Origin: an uncultured delta proteobacterium
GTDB lineage: Bacteria; Myxococcota_A; Polyangia; Polyangiales; Polyangiaceae
NCBI GenBank assembly: GCA_903893335.1
Contig: CAITLX010000484.1
Span: 1 to 15,568, forward strand
Length of the DNA stretch: 15,568 nucleotides
Direction of reading: 5' to 3'
Shown: piece by piece, positions 1 to 6,182 of the stretch
How positions within the stretch are numbered: position 1 is the stretch's first letter
Layout: the number at the start of each line of letters is the position of its first letter
The notes under the pieces: generated by a model
The model's database searches: none
The model's input: only the letters and a program-made list of their open reading frames with translations
What the model was told of the DNA's origin: nothing
Position numbers and translations under genes: made by a program

Positions 1-1128
1 CTCGCGCGACGGCGCGGGGCGCCACGCGACCTGGAGCCGCGCGCGGGCGTACAGCCGCGCGACGCGATCGCGGCCGATGGGCGTGACCAGCACGTGGCTG
101 GCGCCCTTGCGGCCGGCGCGCCCGGTGCGCCCGCTGCGGTGGGTGAGCATCTCGGCGTCGCCGGGAGGGTCGGCGTGCACGACGCGGCCGACGTCGGCGA
201 CGTCGAGCCCACGTGCCGCGACGTCGGTGGCCACGAGCACGGTGGCGTGGCCCGCGCGGAAGGCCTCGAGCGTGCGCGTGCGCTCGTCTTGCTCGAGATC
301 GCCGCTCAGCGCGCGCGCCGCGAACCCCTCGCCCACGAGCCTGTCGACGAGCTCGGAGGCGTCGGCGCGCGTGCGCACGAACACCAGCGTGCGCTCGTCG
401 GGGGCGACCAGCAGCAGGTTGATGAGCGCCGCGAGGCGCTGGTCCTGGTGCACCAGGTGCGCGACGTGGGTGATGTCGTCGTTGCCCGCGCCCGGGCGCG
501 TGCCCTCGATGGCGAGGGGGCTGCGCTGGAACTTGTCGGCGAGCGCCTGCACCTCGCGCGGGAACGTCGCGGAGACGAGGTGCGTGCGCCGATCGGTCGG
601 CAGCCGCCCGACGATCGCGTCGAGCTCGTCCTTGAAGCCCAGATCGAGCATCTGGTCGGCCTCGTCGAGCACGAGCGCGCGCACGCCGTGCGGCGAGAGC
701 GCGCCGCGCGTCATGTGATCGACCAGGCGCCCGGGGGTGCCCACGACCACGCGCGGCTTGCCCGCCAGCGCGCGTCGCTCGAGCGCCGGGTTGGTGCCGC
801 CCGTGACGACGGCGACGGCCGCGCCGAGCGGCTCGAGCAGCCACCCCAGCTCGCGACCGACCTGTGCCGCGAGCTCGCGCGTGGGCGCCACGACGAGCAC
901 CGACGGCGTGGGAGCGGTCGGGTCGGCCTCGGCCAGCTCGCGGGCGAGCGCGAAGCCGATGGCGACCGTCTTGCCCGAGCCCGTCTGCGACGAGACGCGC
1001 AGGTCGCGCCCCACGCTGCCCGGCTCGAGCACCGCGCGTTGCACGGGCGTGAGCGCCGAGAAGCCGCGCAGACGCAGCGCCTCGGCGAGCTTCTCGGGGA
1101 CGAGGTGAAACGGCTCGGAGTCGCGCAT
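1..1128 (-). CDS. DEAD-box ATP-dependent RNA helicase (3' end beyond window)
   Basis: This encodes a cytoplasmic DEAD-box helicase that uses ATP to unwind short RNA duplexes, typically in ribosome assembly or mRNA turnover. Reading from the ATG at 1128 gives 376 residues without a stop, and the frame leaves the window at base 1. All core motifs are present in order: Q motif region (TPVQ, about 27-30), motif I SQTGSGKT (47-54), Ia PTRELA (82-87), Ib TPGRL (131-135), II DEAD (155-158), III SAT (186-188), V ATDVAARGLD (300-309) and VI HRSGRTGRAGR (330-340). Both RecA-like lobes are therefore complete and only the C-terminal extension is missing, so the subfamily (DeaD, RhlE and others) cannot be fixed. 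It lies 48 nt downstream of the ABC-F gene on the same strand and may share its transcript. No strong Shine-Dalgarno is visible before the ATG. The family call is secure. Confidence 0.95.
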   Translation of the reverse strand, partial: MRDSEPFHLVPEKLAEALRLRGFSALTPVQRAVLEPGSVGRDLRVSSQTGSGKTVAIGFALARELAEADPTAPTPSVLVVAPTRELAAQVGRELGWLLEPLGAAVAVVTGGTNPALERRALAGKPRVVVGTPGRLVDHMTRGALSPHGVRALVLDEADQMLDLGFKDELDAIVGRLPTDRRTHLVSATFPREVQALADKFQRSPLAIEGTRPGAGNDDITHVAHLVHQDQRLAALINLLLVAPDERTLVFVRTRADASELVDRLVGEGFAARALSGDLEQDERTRTLEAFRAGHATVLVATDVAARGLDVADVGRVVHADPPGDAEMLTHRSGRTGRAGRKGASHVLVTPIGRDRVARLYARARLQVAWRPAPSRE

Positions 1129-1176
1129 GGGGCGCCCACCGTAGCAGCGATGGGGCGCGCGGCGAGCCTCGCGGCG

Positions 1177-3123
1177 TCACTTCTTCGTGTCGCGGCGCGC
1201 TTCCAGCTGTTCCCAGCGTGCGATTTTCTCCGAAAGATCGCGCTCGGCACGCGCATGTTCTGCGCGCAGCGCCGCGGCTCCGTCGCCGCCGCCTGCGTAC
1301 AGCTCCGGAGCGGCGAGGCGCGCGGCGAGCGCCTTGACCGACTCCTCGAGGGCGGCGACGTCGTCGAGCGCGCCGTCGAGCTCGCGTCGCTCGGCGAACG
1401 AGAGCGGCTTGTGCTCGGTGACGACCGGGGGCGCCGCGACGACGACGGCGGCGACCGGCGGGGCCTGCGTGCTCGCCCCACGCGGCGCCGAGGCAGGCGG
1501 CGGGCGCAGCGACTTGTAGGTCGAGTAGCCGCCCGGGTAGAGCGCGACCGAGCCCCCCGGCTCGAACGCGAGCGTCGCGGTGGCGACGCGGTCGAGGAAC
1601 GCGCGGTCGTGCGACACGATGAGCGCGCAGCCTGGCCAGTCGATGAGCATCTCCTCGAGCGCGCCGAGCGTCGCCACGTCGAGATCGTTGGTCGGCTCGT
1701 CGAGCAGCAGGAGGTTGGCGCCCGTGCGCAGCGCCTTGGCCAGCGCGACGCGCGCGCGCTCGCCCCCCGAGAGCGAGCCCACCTTCTGGCGCTGCTTCTC
1801 GCCGTCGAAGAGGAACTGCTCGAGGTACGTACGCACGTCGATGGTGCGATCGCCCAGGATGATGACGCCCGCGCCCGTGCGGTCGGCGCCCTTGTGGCCC
1901 GCGACGTCGTCGAGCACCGACCAGTCGTCGCGAAGCTCCGAGCGCTCCTGGGCGACGTACTGCACGCGCGTGTTGCTCCCGAGCACGACGCGCCCCTCGA
2001 CGGCCGCGAGCTTGCCCTCGACGAGCTCGAGCAGCGACGTCTTGCCCGCGCCGTTGGCGCCGACGATGCCGATGCGGTCGCCCGAGACGAGGCGAAGCGT
2101 GAGGTCGCGCACGAGCGTGCGGCCGGCGCGCTCGAGGCGCACCTGCTCGAGATCGAGGATCGTCTTGCCGAGCCGCGCGGCGCTCGCGTCGAGCCCCTCG
2201 AAGTTGACGCGCGCGCGGTCGGGCGGGCCGTCGGCGGCGATCAGCGCGCGCGCGCGATCGACGCGGGCCTTCTGCTTGGTCGAGCGAGCCTTCGCGCCGC
2301 GCAGCAGCCAGGCGCGCTCGCGTCGGAGCTGGTTCTGGCGGTTCTGCTCGGTGCGCGAGGCGTGCTCGAGCGCCTCGGCCTTCTGCTCCAGGTAGTCGGC
2401 GTAGCCCCCGTCGTACGAGGTGAGGCTCCCGACATCGAGCTCGACGATGCGGTCGGCGATGGCGTCGAGCACGTAGCGGTCGTGCGTGACGATGAGCACC
2501 GCGCCGCGGAACCCGTCGACGAGGTAGCCCTCGAGCCACTCGATCGTCTCGACGTCGAGGTGGTTGGTCGGCTCGTCGAGGATGGCGAGGTCGGGCTCGG
2601 CGACGAGCAACCGCGCGAGCGCGACGCGCCGGCGCTCGCCGCCGCTCATCTCGCCGACGGGGCGATCGAGATCGCGCACGCCGAGGTGCCCGAGCATCTG
2701 CCGCGCGACGTGGCCGCGGTCCCACCCGCCGAGGTGCTCGATCGTCTCGGCCAGGCTCGCCTGCTCGTCGAGCAGCGCCGACGAGTGATCGCCCGCCTCG
2801 AGGGCGCGCGTCACCGCGGCGTAGCGCTCGCTGGCCGCGTGCCACGCGGCGAGCCCCTGCTCGACGATGGTCGTCGGCGTCGCGGCGGGGTCGAGCACGG
2901 GCTCCTGCGCGAGGTAGAGGACGGTCGCGTCGCGTCGGCGATCGACGACCCCCTCGTCGGCGGGCTCGAGCCCCGCGAGGATGGAGAGCAGCGTCGATTT
3001 CCCCGAGCCGTTCGCGCCGATGAGGCCGATGCGCTCCCCCTTGCGGATGGTGAGCGCGAGATCGCGGAACAGGACGTGGGGACCGAACGCCTTACCGAGG
3101 CGCCGCGCGGAGACGACGGGCAT
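1177..3123 (-). CDS. uup: ABC-F family ATP-binding protein, Uup-like
   Basis: This is a 648-residue soluble ABC-F protein with two ATPase domains and no membrane segment. Such proteins act on the ribosome or, for Uup, also on branched DNA intermediates, rather than as transporters. The first domain has Walker A GANGSGKST (36-44), signature SGGE (160-163), Walker B with DEPTNHLD (183-190) and a switch histidine in THD (213-215). A charged linker follows (about 245-310). The second domain has GANGAGKTS (355-363), SGGE (452-455), DEPTNDLD (475-482) and SHD (504-506). A Pro/Ala/Val-rich stretch leads to a C-terminal coiled coil (about 573-648) starting LSFAERREL, which is typical of Uup and absent from many ABC-F paralogues. 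The ATG at 3123 is supported by an AAGGAA element 4 nt upstream that overlaps the stop codon of the preceding gene. The Uup assignment rests on the tail and is less certain than the ABC-F call. Confidence 0.93.
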   Translation of the reverse strand: MPVVSARRLGKAFGPHVLFRDLALTIRKGERIGLIGANGSGKSTLLSILAGLEPADEGVVDRRRDATVLYLAQEPVLDPAATPTTIVEQGLAAWHAASERYAAVTRALEAGDHSSALLDEQASLAETIEHLGGWDRGHVARQMLGHLGVRDLDRPVGEMSGGERRRVALARLLVAEPDLAILDEPTNHLDVETIEWLEGYLVDGFRGAVLIVTHDRYVLDAIADRIVELDVGSLTSYDGGYADYLEQKAEALEHASRTEQNRQNQLRRERAWLLRGAKARSTKQKARVDRARALIAADGPPDRARVNFEGLDASAARLGKTILDLEQVRLERAGRTLVRDLTLRLVSGDRIGIVGANGAGKTSLLELVEGKLAAVEGRVVLGSNTRVQYVAQERSELRDDWSVLDDVAGHKGADRTGAGVIILGDRTIDVRTYLEQFLFDGEKQRQKVGSLSGGERARVALAKALRTGANLLLLDEPTNDLDVATLGALEEMLIDWPGCALIVSHDRAFLDRVATATLAFEPGGSVALYPGGYSTYKSLRPPPASAPRGASTQAPPVAAVVVAAPPVVTEHKPLSFAERRELDGALDDVAALEESVKALAARLAAPELYAGGGDGAAALRAEHARAERDLSEKIARWEQLEARRDTKK

Positions 3124-3126
3124 GGA

Positions 3127-3132
3127 TTCCTT
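3127..3132 (-). promoter_or_regulatory. Shine-Dalgarno of the ABC-F gene overlapping the upstream stop codon
   Basis: Read on the minus strand, AAGGAA begins with the last base of the upstream TGA (3134-3132) and ends 4 nt before the ATG at 3123. This fixes the ABC-F start and suggests translational coupling between the MYXO-CTERM gene and the ABC-F gene. Confidence 0.75.
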
Positions 3133-5090
3133 CAGCGCCCGCGGCGACGACGCGTCCGCGAGAAGAGCAGCAGCGCCAGCGCGGCGATCGAGGCGCCGCC
3201 GGCTCCGCGGTTGGCCGCGGCGCGGCAGCCGCACCCGCCGTTCGACGGGGCGCCCTCGCCCGCGCTCGAGATGTGGCTCCCGCCCCCCGACGCGCCACCG
3301 GCCGAGCCGCCGTCGCCGAGGCCGCCGTCGGGCACGACGCAGCCGCCGTCCTTGCAGACGTAGCCGGGCAGGCAGTTGCACGCGTCGTCCTTGCACACGC
3401 CGTCGGCCGGGTCGCACGTCTGGCGATCGGCGCACGTCACGCCCGTGCAGTGGGGCACGCACCCCGCGACGTCGTCGCAGCGCTGGCCCGAGGGGCACGC
3501 GGCGCCCGCGCACAGCCCGACGCAGCCCCCCGCCGCGTCGCAGTGCAGCCCGCCGGTGCACATGACGCCGACGCAGGGCGCGGGCACGCACAGGTCGGTC
3601 GCGCCGCGGTCGCACGCCTCGCCCGCGCCGCAGCCGACGTCGCCCGCGAAGCAGTCGCAGCGGGGCTTGCACGCGCCCCCGACGCACGTCGCGGCGTTCG
3701 GACAGACGACGTGGGCGCAGGGGTCGACGCACGCGCCGTCGCGGCACGTCTGGCCGAAGGGGCACACGACGCCCTCGCACGCGGGCTTGCACAGGTGCGC
3801 GACGTCGTCGCACACGCTGCCGGCGGGGCAGCCTCCGACGGTGCAGTCCTTCGGCACGCAGAGCAGGCCGAGGTCGGTCGCGGTGCACGCCGAGCCGGGC
3901 GAGCAGGAGGTGAACTCACCCGCCTTCTTGCACGGCGGCACGCACACCGAGGCGAGGCAGGTGCCCGTCGCGCACGCGCCCGGCGCGCTGTCGCAGTCGA
4001 GGTCGGGGTCGTCGCACCGCTCGGGCGCGCCGGGGTGCACGGCGGGGTTCGCGTCGTCGCAGTCGCACACCTGCGGGGCGCCCGGGCACGCGCAGTCCAC
4101 GAAGCCGTCGACGTCCGCGTCGGGGCAGACGCCGGCGCCCGACTCGGTGAGCCCCGCGACGGCGTCGAGCTCGGCCTCGCTCGAGTCGTAGGCGCACGCG
4201 GGGAAATCGAGGCCGTCGTTGCCGGCGATGACGGCCGCGTAGCGGAACGTGATGCCGCACGGCAGCGCGAACACCTGCGTGAACGAGTCGTCCTCGACCG
4301 CGTAGTCGCTCGTGTCGCCGCACGCGGCGTGCCCCGACGGGTCGGGCCCGCGCGTGGAGAACCAGCCCCACGTATAGATGCCCGAGAGCACCGCGCGGTT
4401 CCACTTGTGCGGGTCGGCGCCCTGCGTCGTCGGCTGCGTGATGACGTCGCGCGAGGTCGGGTCGTCGGTGAGGTAGACGGTGTACTCGAGCGACTCGCAC
4501 GGCTGCGGGCCGTGGTCGTTCTGCGCGAAGATCGCGACCTTGTTCGACGGCCCGCCGAGATCGAAGACGATGCCCTCCCACGGCAGGTAGGCGCCGCCGA
4601 CGCCGTCGGCGATGCACGAGTGGAAGTTGGGGCAACCGTTGGCGTCGAGCGCGTGGTCGGCGAGCCGGCAGGGGTGGCCCCAGAGGTGGTCGAGCGCGTT
4701 CAGGCCCGTCGAGAGCGTGGCGAGCGTGCAGGTGCCCGCCGTGCACGCGTACAGCCCCGGGCAGTCGTAGGGGGGCGTGGAGGTGCCGGGGTTGCACCCC
4801 GCGCAGTTCAGCTCCGCGCAGCCCGGGTACGTGTTGACGACCTTGCCGAAGAGCGGAAGCTGGTCGCCCGTGCGGCCGTTGGCGTCCTGGAAGATGGCGT
4901 TGTTCACGCCGCCGGAGGCCTGGATCTCGGCCGCGCACGCGTCGGTCGACGCGGGGGGGTTCGAGTCGCAGACGCCGGTCGAGGCGCGCGCGTCGCGCGC
5001 GCCGAGCCAGGCGATCGCCGCCGCGGCTGCGAGCAGGCGACGCGCGAGCGCGCGGCGGGCGGGGCGGTCGAGGAGGCGCACGGGGCCCAT
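3132..5090 (-). CDS. MYXO-CTERM cysteine-rich surface protein with MopE-type metal-binding motif
   Basis: This is a 652-residue exported protein of unknown function. A signal peptide covers about residues 1-36 (hydrophobic AAAAAIAWLG, cleavage after ARA). Residues about 37-315 look like a beta-sandwich domain (VFDLGG, KVAIFAQND, ELDAVAGL). Residues 324-368 match the MopE-type motif: Asp-rich DADVDGF, then DCDDANPAVHPGAPERCDD. Residues 373-585 are repeated EGF/TIL-like cysteine units of the form CxxVxCPxGxxCxDGxC. A Gly/Ser linker (588-618) leads to the C-terminal tail: GCGCR at 619-623, a hydrophobic helix (ASIAALALLLF), and a terminal run of arginines. That tail is the MYXO-CTERM signal, thought to be processed by a myxosortase-type protease and to hold proteins at the cell surface. 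The start at 5090 is preferred because it gives a normal signal peptide; an in-frame ATG at 5129 adds 13 residues with no clear role. The gene sits 8 nt upstream of the ABC-F gene. Confidence 0.9.
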   Translation of the reverse strand: MGPVRLLDRPARRALARRLLAAAAAIAWLGARDARASTGVCDSNPPASTDACAAEIQASGGVNNAIFQDANGRTGDQLPLFGKVVNTYPGCAELNCAGCNPGTSTPPYDCPGLYACTAGTCTLATLSTGLNALDHLWGHPCRLADHALDANGCPNFHSCIADGVGGAYLPWEGIVFDLGGPSNKVAIFAQNDHGPQPCESLEYTVYLTDDPTSRDVITQPTTQGADPHKWNRAVLSGIYTWGWFSTRGPDPSGHAACGDTSDYAVEDDSFTQVFALPCGITFRYAAVIAGNDGLDFPACAYDSSEAELDAVAGLTESGAGVCPDADVDGFVDCACPGAPQVCDCDDANPAVHPGAPERCDDPDLDCDSAPGACATGTCLASVCVPPCKKAGEFTSCSPGSACTATDLGLLCVPKDCTVGGCPAGSVCDDVAHLCKPACEGVVCPFGQTCRDGACVDPCAHVVCPNAATCVGGACKPRCDCFAGDVGCGAGEACDRGATDLCVPAPCVGVMCTGGLHCDAAGGCVGLCAGAACPSGQRCDDVAGCVPHCTGVTCADRQTCDPADGVCKDDACNCLPGYVCKDGGCVVPDGGLGDGGSAGGASGGGSHISSAGEGAPSNGGCGCRAAANRGAGGASIAALALLLFSRTRRRRGR

Positions 5091-5167
5091 GCTAGCGGAG
5101 TCGAGGCGGGGGCGCCCTCCGACGGTCACCCCCGACAGCGCGTGACGCCCGTGCTACCCCGTCGCGC

Positions 5168-5884
5168 GTGCGCGTCGCCTCGCTCCTCTGGCTCGCCTGC
5201 TGCGCCTGCGCCTGCGCTGGGTGCGGGGCCGCCGACGAGCCTGCGTCGGGGCCAGCCTGCGCCTCCTGCGCGACGCCCGACGGCGCCGCCGACGCGACCG
5301 ACGCGGCGAGCGACGTCGCGTCGGGCCCGTCTCCCTGGGCCACGAGCGTGGTGTCGTTCACCCCGGGTTCCGACGCCGGATTCGGGCAGTCCACGATGCC
5401 CGCCGTCGTGCTCGGCCCGCCCCAGGGCGCGGGCCGCTGCCAGGGCTCGCTCGACGTGGTCGCGCTCGGCGACGGCGGCGAGATCGTGCTCGCGATGGGG
5501 CAGACCATCGTCGACGCGCCCGGCGTCGACTTCGTCGTGTTCGAGAACGCCTTCGTCGCGGGCTGCGGCGCCGACGACGCGCTCGCCTTCGCCGAGCCTG
5601 CCGAGGTGGCGGTGAGCGAGGACGGCGTCGCGTTCACGGCGTTCCCGTGCACGGCGACGACGTACCCCTTCGGCCAGTGCGCCGGGTGGCACCCCGTGCT
5701 CGCGAAGGGGGCGGCGAGCGCGCCGCTCGACCCCGCGACGTCCGGCGGCGACCCCTTCGACCTCGCCGACCTCGGCCTCGCGCGCGCCCGCTACGTGCGC
5801 ATCCGTGACGTGCGGTCGGGGCGCGGCGCGGCCCCCTCGGCGGGCTTCGACCTCGACGCCATCGGCGTCGTGCACGGCGGCTGA
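5168..5884 (+). CDS. Surface lipoprotein of an uncharacterised 'cell surface protein' family, B12-locus associated
   Basis: This encodes a 238-residue predicted outer-membrane lipoprotein starting at GTG 5168. The N-terminus is a short lipoprotein signal ending in the cysteine-rich stretch LACCACACAGC; Cys19 is the likely lipidated residue, though Cys11 also fits. An Asp/Ala-rich linker follows to about residue 55. The mature domain is a predicted beta-sandwich with signatures I associate with a widespread uncharacterised family: VLGPP, GSLDVVALG, DFVVFENAF, VAVSEDG, CAG, GGDPFDLADLGL, YVRIRD and GFDLDAI. No catalytic motif is visible. It ends 47 nt before the cobalamin riboswitch and is co-directional with btuB, so a role in B12 capture is plausible, but this is inferred from position. 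No riboswitch or clear Shine-Dalgarno precedes it, so it is probably not controlled by the riboswitch at 5932. The gene is secure; the function is unknown. Confidence 0.85.
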   Translation: MRVASLLWLACCACACAGCGAADEPASGPACASCATPDGAADATDAASDVASGPSPWATSVVSFTPGSDAGFGQSTMPAVVLGPPQGAGRCQGSLDVVALGDGGEIVLAMGQTIVDAPGVDFVVFENAFVAGCGADDALAFAEPAEVAVSEDGVAFTAFPCTATTYPFGQCAGWHPVLAKGAASAPLDPATSGGDPFDLADLGLARARYVRIRDVRSGRGAAPSAGFDLDAIGVVHGG

Positions 5885-5894
5885 CCGGCGCCCC

Positions 5895-5924
5895 TTGCGG
5901 CCCGCGGCGGCGCGCGTGTAGCGT
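5895..5924 (+). promoter_or_regulatory. Candidate sigma-70-type promoter for the riboswitch-btuB transcript
   Basis: TTGCGG (5895-5900) and TAGCGT (5919-5924) are separated by 18 nt, and the predicted start would fall at about 5931, where riboswitch helix P1 begins. Each hexamer matches consensus at only about three positions, so the support is mainly positional. Confidence 0.3.
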
Positions 5925-5931
5925 CCGCCTC

Positions 5932-6123
5932 GCAATCGGTCCTGCTCCCCGCGAGGGGCGCGGGCTCGAGGGAACCCGGTGAGAATCCGGGGCTGTCCCG
6001 CAGCGGTATGCAGGAACGACCGCCGTCAAATGCACTGGTCGCAAGACTGGGAAGCGACGGCCACTAGGAGCACCGACCCGACGAGGGGCGGCCAGCCTGC
6101 GAGTCCGAAGACCTGCCGATTGC
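5932..6123 (+). promoter_or_regulatory. Cobalamin riboswitch aptamer
   Basis: This is a vitamin B12-sensing leader RNA (Rfam RF00174 type) that normally lowers expression of the downstream gene when cobalamin is plentiful. Helix P1 is closed by GCAATCGG (5932-5939) pairing perfectly with CCGATTGC (6116-6123). Inside are the conserved GGGAACCCGGTGAGAATCCG block (from about 5970), its hairpin CCCGG/CCGGG (5975-5979 and 5987-5991), the GCTGTCCCGCAGCGGTA segment (5992-6008), the CACTGG and TGGGAAG core elements (about 6033-6054), and the B12 box AGTCCGAAGACCTGCC (6102-6117). It lies directly upstream of btuB, its classic target. The identification is near certain from these elements; the ligand form (adenosyl- or aquo-/methylcobalamin) was not determined. 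Confidence 0.97.
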
Positions 6124-6143
6124 CCGTGCGCCCGTCGGCGCGC

Positions 6144-6176
6144 GGTTCTGGCTGAACCTCCGCAGGAAAGAGGCAG
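6144..6176 (+). promoter_or_regulatory. Riboswitch expression platform and btuB ribosome binding site
   Basis: The likely Shine-Dalgarno is AAGAGG (6168-6173), 9 nt before the ATG at 6183. GAGG (6170-6173) can pair with CCTC (6157-6160), which would hide it. A competing hairpin, GGTTC (6144-6148) with GAACC (6154-6158), uses two of the same bases and would release it. GGCAG (6172-6176) is also complementary to CTGCC of the B12 box (6113-6117). There is no U-run, so control by blocking translation initiation is more likely than termination. The pairings are seen in the sequence; the switching is inferred. Confidence 0.5.
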
Positions 6177-6182
6177 ACCGTC

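Noticed and set aside
94..3363. A very long plus-strand open frame opposite the helicase and ABC-F genes.
   Set aside because: It has Arg/Ala/Glu-rich composition without domains, and it is antisense to two genes with complete family motifs. It reflects high GC content.
3124..3888. A longer N-terminus for the ABC-F protein in the same frame.
   Set aside because: The extension overlaps the cysteine-rich part of the upstream gene, is Arg-rich, and ABC-F homology begins at the ATG at 3123, which has a good Shine-Dalgarno.
3132..5090. Naming the cysteine-rich protein tryptophan synthase alpha chain, a label I recall being attached to similar proteins.
   Set aside because: No TIM-barrel or TrpA motif is present; it is an exported, cysteine-rich MYXO-CTERM protein.
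5091..5129. An upstream ATG at 5129 for the MYXO-CTERM gene.
   Set aside because: It would add 13 residues ahead of an already complete signal peptide and occupy half of the 77-bp divergent spacer.
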